A stretch of 64,000 nucleotides of DNA from contig JANRMQ010000001.1 in NCBI GenBank assembly GCA_040981125.1, positions 434,001 to 498,000 on the forward strand, read 5' to 3'. The stretch is from DASSBQ01 sp040981125 (lineage in GTDB: Bacteria; Nitrospirota; Nitrospiria; Nitrospirales; Nitrospiraceae). Position numbers and translations under genes: made by a program. The notes under the pieces were generated by a model. That model was not told where the DNA came from, did no database searches, and worked only from the letters and a program-made list of their open reading frames with translations. Shown piece by piece: positions 26,714 through 35,560 of the stretch (its first letter is position 1; the number at the start of each line of letters is the position of its first letter).

Positions 26714-27718
26714 TTATCCTCGCAGTCCCGTTCCTTCGAGCTTCACGCGTTCCATGCTGAGATCCGCCTCGACCATCATGATCGCCAAATCCCGAAATCC
26801 GATTTTCGGCGTCCAACCCAACCGCTGTTTCGCTTTGCTCGCATCCCCGATCAGCAGATCCACCTCCGTCGGACGATAATAGCGGGGGTCGATCTTCACA
26901 TGCCGGCGCCAATCCAAATCCAGACGGCCGAAGGTCACGTCGAGAAATTCCCGCACCGTATGCGTCTCGCCGGTCGCCACAACATAATCGTCGGGCTGAT
27001 CCTGTTGCAACATCAGCCACATAGCTTCCACATAATCGCCGGCAAATCCCCAATCGCGCCTCGCCTCCAGGTTGCCCAGGAACAAGTCCTGCTGGAGCCC
27101 GAGCTTGATGCGGGCGGCGGCTTTCGTGATCTTTCTCGTTACGAAGGTCTCGCCGCGGCGCGGCGACTCATGATTGAACAGCAGGCCGTTGCAGGCAAAG
27201 AGATTATAGGCTTCGCGATAATTCACCGTGATCCAATAGGCATACAGTTTCGCGGCGCCGTACGGACTGCGCGGGTAGAAGGGCGTAGTCTCCCGTTGTG
27301 GAACTTCCTGCGCCTTGCCGAACATTTCGCTGGACGAGGCTTGGTAAAACTTCGGCTTCAGGCCCGACTCTCGAATGGCTTCCAGCAGTCTGACAGTTCC
27401 CAACCCGGTGATTTCCGCCGTATACTCGGGAATGTCGAAGCTGACCCGCACGTGGCTTTGGGCGCCCAGATTGTAGATTTCATCCGGCTGGATCGTCCGC
27501 AAGATCCTATTCATTGAGCTCGCATCGTTCAAATCTCCATAGACAAGACGCAAGCGGGCATCATCCATGTGCGGGTCTTGATAGATCCCGTCGATCCGGC
27601 CCGTGTTGAATGAACTGGAGCGGCGGATAATGCCGTACACGTCATATCCCTTGGCCAGAAGAAATTCCGCCAAATATGACCCATCCTGCCCCGTAATCCC
27701 GGTGATCAACGCTTTCAT
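26714..27718 (-). CDS. gmd: GDP-mannose 4,6-dehydratase
   Basis: A 334-residue SDR. Markers are ALITGITGQDGSYLAEFLL, the GIIRRSSSFNTGRID loop, YQASSSEMFGKAQEVPQ, TPFYPRSPYGAAKLYAYW (Tyr-x-x-x-Lys) and the NHESPRRGETFVTRKI stretch specific to Gmd. It turns GDP-D-mannose into GDP-4-keto-6-deoxy-D-mannose. Together with the next gene, fcl, it forms the two-step GDP-L-fucose route. No GDP-mannose synthesis gene (manC) is in the window. Confidence 0.96.
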   Translation of the reverse strand: MKALITGITGQDGSYLAEFLLAKGYDVYGIIRRSSSFNTGRIDGIYQDPHMDDARLRLVYGDLNDASSMNRILRTIQPDEIYNLGAQSHVRVSFDIPEYTAEITGLGTVRLLEAIRESGLKPKFYQASSSEMFGKAQEVPQRETTPFYPRSPYGAAKLYAYWITVNYREAYNLFACNGLLFNHESPRRGETFVTRKITKAAARIKLGLQQDLFLGNLEARRDWGFAGDYVEAMWLMLQQDQPDDYVVATGETHTVREFLDVTFGRLDLDWRRHVKIDPRYYRPTEVDLLIGDASKAKQRLGWTPKIGFRDLAIMMVEADLSMERVKLEGTGLRG

Positions 27719-27740
27719 GAACGGGCTCGATCCTCTTTCC

Positions 27741-29054
27741 TCAGCGGGAACCCTGAATCAGACCCGGATGGCGCAGCGCGATGCCGGTCACCACGAGGAT
27801 CCAGAACAGATGGGACAGGCTTCCCATAAACATGTAATCGAACAAATTTCGAATCCCGAATCCGATGACCGCAAGCCCGACGCTCAACCCCACGAGCGCA
27901 GCCGGCGCGCCGATGACCGCCTGGATCCGCGATAGCAGAAGGCGGCCGAGGCGAACGAAGATCCAGACCAAACAGATCATCGCCGGAATTCCGCTTCCCA
28001 CCGTCACCATCAGCAACGCGCTGTGCATGGACGGCGGCACCCGATCCTGCTCTCGATATTGATCCTGCGCTTTGGGAGCATATTCGGGATGGCGTTTGAT
28101 AAAGGTGTCATTCCCATACCCGATGCCCACGAGCGGATGCTCGCCGACGTCCTGAAGGCCCAGTTTCCATACGGAGAGACGCGAGAAGAGCGTCCATCGA
28201 TCGACAGTGTCCTGATGAAGCCCGGCTTGCGATACCAGCACAAGACCGGCGCCGAGAGCGCCCAGGAGCGCCACCACCAGCAATGCGTGCCGGCGCCGAT
28301 TGGACAAGAATCCGACCGCCAACGCTTGCGCCGCGTGCCCGAGCCATCCGGCTCTTCCGTAGGAGGCGATTTGAGCCATGGTCGAAAGCAACAGGGAGGC
28401 GCCCGTTCCGAGACGCAGGACCCATCGCTGTTCCGTCACTACCAAGCCGATCAGGACGGGGATGGAGAGAACCATGTACGTACTGAGCCAATTGTAGTCG
28501 GAGCCCGGTGCAAGCGCCCGCACATAGCGGTCGCGCCAATTTCCTCCGCGCGCAAAAAAGTCGGTGAGAGCATAGAACGACAATAGGGCGCTGCCGACGG
28601 CCACGGCACATAACACCCGGCCCGCAAGAGGCTCCCGGCCCTGCTCACGGAACACGAGAAGCCCCCAGTAGAACACCAGCACGTGAGCCGCGATCTTCCG
28701 CCATTCCGCCAGACTATAGCCGACATCGGTGGCAAAGGGGACCGTACATAAGACCCAACCAAGAAAGCAGGCCAACGGCAGATCAAGCGGCGTGCGAACC
28801 CAGGGAGACCGCCGCATGCCGAAGACGGTCGTCCCGACCGCTAAGATGAACAGCACAAAGAACCCGTATTCCTGCCAGTGATAGAAGGTCGGGAAAAAAC
28901 TCAAGCCTCCCATCACGATCAAGCCAGCCCCCTGGAGCTTCCAAAACCCGTCGAACGAACGGGCCGTCACCACCGAGCCGTGACCAGCTTCGAGTTGTTG
29001 CGCCATGGAGTGGATTCCCGGAGATTTTGCCGGCAACAGAGGGCGGGGCGGCAC
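27741..29054 (-). CDS. O-antigen ligase/Wzy-like membrane protein
   Basis: A protein of up to 437 residues with about ten hydrophobic segments. The Wzy_C region holds SYGRAGWLGHAAQALAVG and, in the long periplasmic loop, HPLVGIGYGNDTFIKRHPEY, which match the HPLxGxGxG motif of the O-antigen ligase/PglL family. Either ligation of polymer to lipid A-core (WaaL) or repeat-unit polymerisation (Wzy) is possible. GTG 29054 is used here; ATG 29003 (MAQQLEAGHG) is an alternative start. It lies between rfbD and gmd. Confidence 0.85.
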   Translation of the reverse strand: MPPRPLLPAKSPGIHSMAQQLEAGHGSVVTARSFDGFWKLQGAGLIVMGGLSFFPTFYHWQEYGFFVLFILAVGTTVFGMRRSPWVRTPLDLPLACFLGWVLCTVPFATDVGYSLAEWRKIAAHVLVFYWGLLVFREQGREPLAGRVLCAVAVGSALLSFYALTDFFARGGNWRDRYVRALAPGSDYNWLSTYMVLSIPVLIGLVVTEQRWVLRLGTGASLLLSTMAQIASYGRAGWLGHAAQALAVGFLSNRRRHALLVVALLGALGAGLVLVSQAGLHQDTVDRWTLFSRLSVWKLGLQDVGEHPLVGIGYGNDTFIKRHPEYAPKAQDQYREQDRVPPSMHSALLMVTVGSGIPAMICLVWIFVRLGRLLLSRIQAVIGAPAALVGLSVGLAVIGFGIRNLFDYMFMGSLSHLFWILVVTGIALRHPGLIQGSR

Positions 29055-29060
29055 GCGTGA

Positions 29061-29915
29061 TTATTGTCCTGCCACGAGCGTCGAGGCCGCTGCTTGGCCG
29101 ATATACCCGCTCAGCGCCTCCTTCCAGTGCGGCATGCCGATGCCATGCCGGCGCCTCTGTTCAGCGGACAGCACCGAATAGGCAGGCCTTGCGGCAAGCC
29201 GGCCGGCCTGATCCGTCGTAATGGGTTCGACCGCCGCCTGTTTGCCGGACAGCTTGACGATCTCGCACGCAAATTCATGCCAGCTGCACGCCCCTTCATT
29301 GGTGACATGCAGAATGCCTCGGAGTTCACTTTGAATCAGGACTGCCATCGCACCGGCTAAATCCTCCGCTCGCGTCGGACAACCCCGTTGATCGGCCACG
29401 ACCCGAAGCACCGGCCGTTCATTCGCCAGCGCCACAATGGTCTTGACGAAATTCTTTCCTTCGCCGCCATACAGCCAGGCGGTTCGAATGATCAGCGTGT
29501 TCCTACAACCAGCCAGCACGGCTTGTTCGCCGGCCAGTTTGGATCGGCCGTACTGATTGATGGGGGACGGACTATCCGTTTCTTCATACGGACTATTCTT
29601 CCACCCGTCAAACACATAGTCCGTCGAGATGTAGAGCAGCCGGGCGCCGACTTGGTCCGCCGCCTGGGCCACCCGGACCGTGCCCTCGGCATTGATCGCC
29701 ATAGCCCGAGCCGGTTCCCGTTCCGCGCCGTCCACGTCCGTGTAAGCGCCTGCATGAATGACGACATCCGGCGCCGCCTCAATGATTCGCCGGCCGCAGG
29801 AAGGCTGCGTCAGATCAAACGTGGGGAGATCCAACAGAATGAGCTCCTGAGCGGCAAGCGCTCGCCGCAACTCGTACCCCAACTGTCCGCCTGCGCCCGT
29901 TATGACGACGCGCAC
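29061..29915 (-). CDS. rfbD: dTDP-4-dehydrorhamnose reductase
   Basis: A 284-residue SDR. GTG 29915 (VRVVITGAGGQLG) is chosen because it puts the cofactor loop at the N-terminus, as usual in RfbD, and gives the normal length; it overlaps rfbB by 16 bases. Motifs are YISTDYVFDGWKNSPYEE, NQYGRSKLAGE (Tyr-x-x-x-Lys), IIRTAWLYG and DQRGCPT. It reduces dTDP-4-keto-L-rhamnose to dTDP-L-rhamnose with NAD(P)H. The 3,5-epimerase (rfbC) that makes its substrate is missing from the window. Confidence 0.92.
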   Translation of the reverse strand: MRVVITGAGGQLGYELRRALAAQELILLDLPTFDLTQPSCGRRIIEAAPDVVIHAGAYTDVDGAEREPARAMAINAEGTVRVAQAADQVGARLLYISTDYVFDGWKNSPYEETDSPSPINQYGRSKLAGEQAVLAGCRNTLIIRTAWLYGGEGKNFVKTIVALANERPVLRVVADQRGCPTRAEDLAGAMAVLIQSELRGILHVTNEGACSWHEFACEIVKLSGKQAAVEPITTDQAGRLAARPAYSVLSAEQRRRHGIGMPHWKEALSGYIGQAAASTLVAGQ

Positions 29916-30931
29916 GCCGTGCCTTCTTGGAGACGTTTCATGTATTGCTGCCGATAATAGTCGCGAAACTCGCCGGATTTGATCTTGCGCCACCAGGGCT
30001 CATTCGCTCGATACCACTCCACCGCCCGGCGCAATCCTTCATCGAACGGAACCGCCGGCTTCCAGCCCAACGAACCGGCCCTGCTGCAATCGACGGCATA
30101 CCGGCGATCATGGCCGGGCCGGTCCTGCACGAATCGAATGAGGGAGCGCGGCTTGCCGAGAAACGTGAGGATCAATTCGGCCACGGTGAGATTGTCCCGC
30201 TCATTGCCGCCTCCCAGGTTGTACACCATACCCGGCGTCCCATGAAGGAAGACATGTTCAATGCCGGCGCCATGATCCGAGACCGAGAGCCAGTCACGGC
30301 GGTTGCGGCCGTCCCCATACAACGGCAACGGTTCATCGTCGATGGCGTTCGTGATGAAGAGCGGAATAAATTTTTCGGGATATTGGTGTGATCCGTAGGT
30401 ATTACTGCCTCTGGTCACCATCACCGGGAATCCAAACGTCGTCCAGTAACTCAACGCCAGGAGATCGCCCCCGGCCTTGCTGGCCGAATAGGGGCTCCTC
30501 GGCGCCAGCCGATCATCTTCCCTGCTGCTTCCCTGCTCGACGCTGCCATAGACTTCGTCCGTGCTGACTTGAAGAAACCGTTGAACGCCGGCCGACCGCG
30601 CTTCTTCAAGCAACACCCCGGTTCCGACTACATCCGTGCTCGCAAATGTGCCGGGATCGAGGATCGATCGGTCGACATGCGTCTCGGCGGCACAGTTGAT
30701 GATGCCGTCAATTCGATGAGTCGCCAATACGGAGCGCACGGTCGGCGCATGGCAGATGTCGCCTTGGACGAATCGATATCGCGAGTTCTCCTGGACATCG
30801 GCCAAATTGTCGGGATTACCGGAGTAACGGAGCGCGTCCAAATTGACGACCGCATTGGCCTCATCACGGAGAAGCCGGCGGACAAGATGGGAACCGATGA
30901 AGCCCGCTCCTCCCGTCACCAGAATGCGCAT
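29900..30931 (-). CDS. rfbB: dTDP-glucose 4,6-dehydratase
   Basis: A 343-residue extended SDR starting at ATG 30931, immediately after the rfbA stop. It has ILVTGGAGFIGSHLVRRLL, AAETHVDRSI, LQVSTDEVYGSVEQ, RSPYSASKAGGDLL (Tyr-x-x-x-Lys) and RGSNTYGSHQYPEKFIPLFI, all standard for RfbB/RmlB. It makes dTDP-4-keto-6-deoxy-D-glucose, the branch point for rhamnose and other 6-deoxyhexoses. The operon order is rfbA-rfbB-rfbD. Confidence 0.95.
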   Translation of the reverse strand: MRILVTGGAGFIGSHLVRRLLRDEANAVVNLDALRYSGNPDNLADVQENSRYRFVQGDICHAPTVRSVLATHRIDGIINCAAETHVDRSILDPGTFASTDVVGTGVLLEEARSAGVQRFLQVSTDEVYGSVEQGSSREDDRLAPRSPYSASKAGGDLLALSYWTTFGFPVMVTRGSNTYGSHQYPEKFIPLFITNAIDDEPLPLYGDGRNRRDWLSVSDHGAGIEHVFLHGTPGMVYNLGGGNERDNLTVAELILTFLGKPRSLIRFVQDRPGHDRRYAVDCSRAGSLGWKPAVPFDEGLRRAVEWYRANEPWWRKIKSGEFRDYYRQQYMKRLQEGTACASS

Positions 30932-31666
30932 TCACCACTCCATGCGGTTGGCGCCGGTCTCAGCCACCAGTCGATTGGCCTGGAACAGCGACTCGATGGT
31001 CCCCGCATCCGTCCACCAGCCGTCAAGCACGTCCCACGTCAATTCTCCGGCCTTGATGTAGGCGTTATTGACGTCGGTGATTTCCAATTCGCCGCGTCCC
31101 GATGGTTTCAAAGTCTTGATGATTTCGAAGACGTTGGCATCATAGAAATAAATACCCGTGACGGCATAGGGAGACCTGGGCACGGCCGGTTTCTCTTCGA
31201 TTCCGGTCACATGGCTGCCTTGAAGAATCGGGACACCGAATCGTTGCGGATCCTTGACTTCCTTGAGCAAGATCTTGGCGCCCTTGTGCTGGACACGGAA
31301 CGCCGCCGCGGCTTTCGCGATATTCCCCTGAATTAAATTATCACCGAGCACCACGCAGATCGGCTCGTCATCGGCGAAATGTTCGGCCAAACGCAGCGCA
31401 TCCGCGATGCCGCCCTCGCCCTGCTGATAGGTATAGTTAAGCGATCGTAACTGAAATTCCTTCCCGTTTCCCAGCAATTTCAAGAAATCTCCGGCGCTGT
31501 TTCCGCCCGTGACCAGCATGATATCGGTGATGCCGGCGTTGACCAGGGTTTGAATGGGATAATAAATCATCGGCTTGTCATATACAGGCAGCAAATGCTT
31601 ATTGGTGACCTTGGTCAGAGGCAACAGCCTGGTGCCCAATCCACCGGCAAGGACCACACCTTTCAT
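30932..31666 (-). CDS. rfbA: Glucose-1-phosphate thymidylyltransferase, short form
   Basis: A 244-residue nucleotidyltransferase with VLAGGLGTRLLPLTKVTNKHLLPVYDKPM, VVLGDNLIQGN and ITDVNNAYI; the first segment is quoted only for position, near residues 5-33. GAGGAGG lies just before ATG 31666. It makes dTDP-glucose from Glc-1-P and dTTP. Classic RmlA proteins are about 290 residues; this one ends soon after the VLDGWWTDAGTIESL region and lacks the C-terminal allosteric extension, so feedback control by dTDP-rhamnose may be altered. Confidence 0.9.
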   Translation of the reverse strand: MKGVVLAGGLGTRLLPLTKVTNKHLLPVYDKPMIYYPIQTLVNAGITDIMLVTGGNSAGDFLKLLGNGKEFQLRSLNYTYQQGEGGIADALRLAEHFADDEPICVVLGDNLIQGNIAKAAAAFRVQHKGAKILLKEVKDPQRFGVPILQGSHVTGIEEKPAVPRSPYAVTGIYFYDANVFEIIKTLKPSGRGELEITDVNNAYIKAGELTWDVLDGWWTDAGTIESLFQANRLVAETGANRMEW

Positions 31667-31792
31667 CGCTTCCTCCTCACGGCCGCCATGCGGAGCATTC
31701 GACCGCGCGGGATCTCAAGACAGGCCGCCGGCCGGCCGGCAGCCGATATGAAACCCAACAGGACAATGACCGTGGATACCTGATCAATGAGG

Positions 31793-32932
31793 CTAGCCGC
31801 ACGAGATGTGGCATGTTGCCGGGTGAAATGTCGGGACGCATTTCTGCAAAGCGGCGATCATGCGGTCGCCGTCGCCCTCGCTCAAAAGCGCCTCCAGTTC
31901 CTTGAAGGGGTCCTCGTCAAAGCGGGGATGCGGCGACAGGCGGTTCACCGCGCGTGTCACCTTCGGATGCGCCGTCCTTTCGACCCGTTCCGTCTCTTCG
32001 AACAATTCTTCCGAAAGTTTCTCGCCGGGCCGGAGTCCGATGAACTCGATTTTGATATCTTTATCCGGCACCAGGCCGGCAAGTTCAATCATTTGGCGGG
32101 CGAGATCGACAATGAGGATTTGTTCTCCCATATCCAGCACGAACACTTCGCCGCCCGTTCCCATCATGCTGGCTTGCACGACGAGCTGCACGGCTTGTGG
32201 AATCGTCATGAAATAGCGGCGGATATCCGGGTGCGTGACGGTGACGGGTCCGCCTTTCCGAATCTGATCCGCGAAGAGCGGGACGACACTGGCGTTGCTG
32301 CCCAGGACATTCCCGAAACGGACGGCGGAAAAGCGGGTCGGCCCAAGCCCGTTCATGCGTTGGATGATCCGCTCCGCCACTCGTTTCGTCGCGCCCATGA
32401 CACTGGACGGATTGACCGCCTTGTCGGTCGAGAGCAGCACGAAGTGCGTCGCGCCGGCAATCAACGCGGCTTCGGCCACGATTCTGGTTCCCACGACGTT
32501 ATTCCGCACCGCTTCACCGGGAAACTGCTCCATCAACGGCACATGTTTGTGCGCCGCTGCATGAAACACGATGTCGGGATTCGCTGTCCTGAACAAAGCC
32601 GCCACCCGTTCCACCTGGGTGATATCCCCGATGATCGGAACCAGATTGACCGACGGAAAGCAGCGCTGAAGCTCCAGATGCAGGAGATACACGCTGTTTT
32701 CGTAGCGTTCGAATAAAATCAACCGCTCGACGCCTTGAGCGGCGACTTGGCGGCAGAGTTCGGTCCCGATGGAGCCTCCGGCGCCGGTGACCAGAACGCA
32801 TTTCCCTTTGAGGAAAGACGATGAAGCGGAATCTTCCTGAATCGTTTCGACGGGGGATTCGAAGGCGGAGCCGATTGGTTCGATGCCTTGAAATAGTACG
32901 TGGCCTCGAAGCATTGGTTGCAAGGATCTCAT
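31793..32932 (-). CDS. Soluble CapD/PglF-like UDP-GlcNAc 4,6-dehydratase
   Basis: A 379-residue protein from ATG 32932; an open frame continues to 33151, but those codons look non-coding. Cofactor loop CVLVTGAGGSIGTELCR, FHAAAHKHVPLME, LLSTDKAVNPSSVMGATKR and RFGNVLGSNASVVPLF match the Polysacc_synt_2 family, in which Met replaces the catalytic Tyr (MGATK). WbpM/PglF/CapD proteins carry an N-terminal membrane domain of about 250 residues; it is absent here. Likely product: UDP-4-keto-6-deoxy-GlcNAc or its 5-epimer, a precursor of QuiNAc, FucNAc or bacillosamine-type sugars. Confidence 0.87.
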   Translation of the reverse strand: MRSLQPMLRGHVLFQGIEPIGSAFESPVETIQEDSASSSFLKGKCVLVTGAGGSIGTELCRQVAAQGVERLILFERYENSVYLLHLELQRCFPSVNLVPIIGDITQVERVAALFRTANPDIVFHAAAHKHVPLMEQFPGEAVRNNVVGTRIVAEAALIAGATHFVLLSTDKAVNPSSVMGATKRVAERIIQRMNGLGPTRFSAVRFGNVLGSNASVVPLFADQIRKGGPVTVTHPDIRRYFMTIPQAVQLVVQASMMGTGGEVFVLDMGEQILIVDLARQMIELAGLVPDKDIKIEFIGLRPGEKLSEELFEETERVERTAHPKVTRAVNRLSPHPRFDEDPFKELEALLSEGDGDRMIAALQKCVPTFHPATCHISCG

Positions 32933-33101
32933 GGAAGTATTGTCCGCCGCACGGCATTCGAGCCGGCCACAGGCGCCACGGGAAGACCACCCTCCGGCCG
33001 CCATCATCCTGTAGCAGAAGGGCAAAGAAAACTCAACACCCGGTGAGCAATGACATGAGGAATGGTATATCAGGGATGGGAGCGAGAATGAGGACGGATG
33101 G

Positions 33102-35072
33102 CTATGGGACCTTATATGACGGACGTACGCGCGCAGTCGCTTCCGCTTCAAGCCAGGCCTGAAACATCAACACATCCCATAAATGATAGTGCCAGTTCGC
33201 CCGCCCCTCGATGTGCTCGACCAATTTGCGTCTGATGGGACCAGGATGGAAGTATCCTTCGCGGCGGAGACGGTCCTCGTTGAGCAGCGCTTCCGCCCAT
33301 TCCCTCAGCGGGCCTCGAAGCCAGGCATCCAAGGGAACCCCGAAACCCATTTTGGGCCGGTCAAAGAGCGGGGCCGGCACATACCGCGTTAAAAGGCGCC
33401 GCAGGATCCATTTCCCCTCGTTCGCGCGTCGGATCTTAAGCGACATGGGAAGACTCCACGCGAATTCAACGAGACGATGATCAAGAAGCGGAATGCGGGC
33501 CTCGAGTCCGACCGCCATGCTGGCGCGATCGACCTTCACCAATAAATCATCCGGCAGGTAGGTCATCGCGTCGAGATACATCATCCGCATCGTAAAGTCA
33601 TTGAGCACCGGCCACGCCGATCGATCGGTAAGGACGGTGCGGGGTTCTTTTCCATCAATGACCACGGCGTCCGGCTGCTTCCAATGGGACACAAACCCGA
33701 GGTACAGGTCATCCAGATCGCGCGCATCCAGCATGTCCGCCAGCTTGTAAAGTTTATCGACTGCTTCCTTGACCCTCTGACCGCTCAAAGCGCAAGCGCG
33801 CAAGCCACGCCGCCACATCGAGGGCGACAAGGACCGGATGAAGCGGACCATGAAGGGCCGTATCGAGTCCGGCAGCCATCCGATTCTCCGCTGAAGAGCC
33901 TTGCCCCAGAAATATCGATTATATCCCCCGAATAATTCGTCGCCTCCGTCTCCGGACAGCGCGACGGTCACATGCCGGCGGGCAAGCCGGGACAGAAGAA
34001 CCGTCGGAATCTGAGATGAATCGGCGAAGGGTTCGTCGTACAACGCCGGCAGGCGCGGGATGACGGCCAATGCATCCGCCGCGGTCACATAGAGTTCCGT
34101 ATGATCGGTTCCGAGGTGTCTCGCGACGGCTTGTGCGTATGCCGCCTCATCATAGTCGGCCTCGGGAAAGCCGACAGAAAATGTTCGGACCGGACACCGG
34201 CTTTGCGCTTGCATCAGCGCCACGACCGTCGAGGAATCGATGCCGCCGGATAGAAATGCGCCGAGCGGGACGTCGGCCGCCATCCTGAGACCGACGGCGT
34301 CACGGAGCAACGTATCGAGTTGTTCCACCGCCTCGGCCTCGGATGTTATGAGATCGGATTTCCTCCCCGCGCACTGTTGCTGGGACCAATAGGTGAGAGG
34401 CCGGGGAAACTGCCCGGCTGTGACATGGTCGCCTCGGATTGTGAGGTACGACGCCGGTGAGAGTTTGGCGATCTCCCGATAAATCGAATAGGGCGCCGGA
34501 ATGCAGTTATGGCGCAACAGCAATGAGAGCGCGCCGCGATCGATGTCCCCATTGAACCAGGGACAGCCATAGAGGGCCTTCAACTCCGAGCCGAATATCA
34601 GCGCGCCGCCCGCCCAACCATAATACAGCGGCTTTTCGCCGAGTCGATCCCGCGCCAAGGTCAACGCGCGCTCCAGGCGATCCCAGACCGCGAAGGCAAA
34701 CATACCGTTCAAGCGCGTCAGCGCCGTCTCGATGCCCCAGGATTCGATCGCCGCAAGCAGCACTTCGGTGTCGGAGTGTCCTCGAAACCCATGACCGGAC
34801 CGCCCGAGATCGACGCGAAGCTCGGGACAATTATAGATTTCGCCGTTGTACGTAATGGCATACCGGCCGCTGCGAGATACCATCGGTTGATGGCCGGCCG
34901 CCGACAGATCCAGGATCGAGAGCCTCGCATGGCCCAACGCCACGCCGGCCGCTTCATCGCACCAGACGCCGCAGTCATCGGGCCCGCGATAGGCGATGCG
35001 CCGGACCATGTCGCCGGCGATGGAGCCGAGTTCACCGGCATTGGGGCTCAGAATACCCGCTATGCCGCACAT
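33102..35072 (-). CDS. asnB: AsnB-type glutamine amidotransferase/asparagine synthetase 3
   Basis: A 656-residue protein, ATG 35072, MCGIAGI (Cys2 nucleophile). The glutaminase domain has YRGPDDCGVW, YNGEIYN and GHSDTEVLLAA. The synthetase domain has FLSGGIDSSTVVALM and LSGDGGDELFGGYNRYFWG. This is the canonical AsnB signature and the subfamily most often seen beside exopolysaccharide genes. Role inferred: amidation of a carboxylated sugar, or asparagine synthesis. A 490-bp intergenic region with palindromes lies upstream, and the 3' end is followed by about 170 bp before the CapD-like gene. Confidence 0.91.
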   Translation of the reverse strand: MCGIAGILSPNAGELGSIAGDMVRRIAYRGPDDCGVWCDEAAGVALGHARLSILDLSAAGHQPMVSRSGRYAITYNGEIYNCPELRVDLGRSGHGFRGHSDTEVLLAAIESWGIETALTRLNGMFAFAVWDRLERALTLARDRLGEKPLYYGWAGGALIFGSELKALYGCPWFNGDIDRGALSLLLRHNCIPAPYSIYREIAKLSPASYLTIRGDHVTAGQFPRPLTYWSQQQCAGRKSDLITSEAEAVEQLDTLLRDAVGLRMAADVPLGAFLSGGIDSSTVVALMQAQSRCPVRTFSVGFPEADYDEAAYAQAVARHLGTDHTELYVTAADALAVIPRLPALYDEPFADSSQIPTVLLSRLARRHVTVALSGDGGDELFGGYNRYFWGKALQRRIGWLPDSIRPFMVRFIRSLSPSMWRRGLRACALSGQRVKEAVDKLYKLADMLDARDLDDLYLGFVSHWKQPDAVVIDGKEPRTVLTDRSAWPVLNDFTMRMMYLDAMTYLPDDLLVKVDRASMAVGLEARIPLLDHRLVEFAWSLPMSLKIRRANEGKWILRRLLTRYVPAPLFDRPKMGFGVPLDAWLRGPLREWAEALLNEDRLRREGYFHPGPIRRKLVEHIEGRANWHYHLWDVLMFQAWLEAEATARVRPSYKVP

Positions 35073-35175
35073 AAGGCGCCGTTGTCGGGCATTGAGTTGA
35101 AGAAATCAGCTCGTTCCGTGGAGACAATTATGAGTGCGTGGAAAGCCTATGAACCAACCCTACGCTGAAATTGTT

Positions 35176-35188
35176 GGTCCGGCGGACC
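35176..35188. repeat. Palindrome GGTCCG-G-CGGACC (copy 1)
   Basis: A perfect 6-bp inverted repeat around one central base. The same palindrome with the complementary centre occurs at 35465-35477, so the pair brackets about 290 bp of GC-rich sequence. Confidence 0.75.
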
Positions 35189-35335
35189 CGCGCTTCCCAC
35201 TTCCGGAGCGGGCCTTCCGGGGCTTTGCCGGGGCTTGCCGGGCGGAGTTCCAGCCGCCTCGCCGACTCGGCCTTCTTCGTCGCGTCGCGCACCTCATTAT
35301 TCTTCGCATCGTGCGCTCTTCCGAAATTCCTGTGC

Positions 35336-35354
35336 CTGTGGTCCTGGACCACAG
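35336..35354. repeat. 19-bp palindrome CTGTGGTCC-T-GGACCACAG
   Basis: Perfect 9-bp arms around a single T. The symmetry suits a dimeric protein-binding site better than an RNA hairpin, which needs a loop of three or more bases. It contains GGTCC/GGACC cores like the two flanking palindromes. Confidence 0.75.
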
Positions 35355-35464
35355 TGCGTAGCCGGCTCCGGCCTTCCTGTCTTGCAAACCCTCGGTGGGA
35401 TGCACGGCGCGACTATAGGGAGTCGCTGCGTTTGTGCATGCTTCTCTCGGCAATGGTCGCGCTT

Positions 35465-35477
35465 GGTCCGCCGGACC
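35465..35477. repeat. Palindrome GGTCCG-C-CGGACC (copy 2)
   Basis: Second copy of the 13-bp palindrome described at 35176, with C instead of G at the centre. Confidence 0.75.
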
Positions 35478-35560
35478 TGTCCTGATATTTTCGGGTTAGG
35501 GCTAACAAGCGGCGGCACCCGCGTCCGCGACAGCAGAGAGCCTCGGCTCATCAATATGGG

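Larger units (their letters stand above)
35073..35560. other. 488-bp intergenic region between lhgO and asnB3
   Basis: No supported gene; short frames here are Arg/Ala/Pro-rich and lack family character. The stretch is GC-rich, contains three perfect palindromes (listed separately) and a run of imperfect GCTTGCCGGG-type tandem units around 35217-35250. It is the longest gap in the window apart from repeat regions. It may hold a transcription end for lhgO, a promoter for asnB3, or the scar of an inserted element. I see no recognisable ncRNA. Confidence 0.5.

Noticed and set aside
32933..33151. N-terminal extension of the CapD-like gene
   Set aside because: The extra 73 codons are Ser/His/Cys/Arg-rich, overlap the end of asnB3, and do not resemble the membrane domain of WbpM/PglF.
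35128..35352. 74-codon minus-strand frame in the lhgO-asnB3 gap
   Set aside because: Basic, low-complexity composition, no ribosome binding site and it crosses palindromes; I could not link it to a family.
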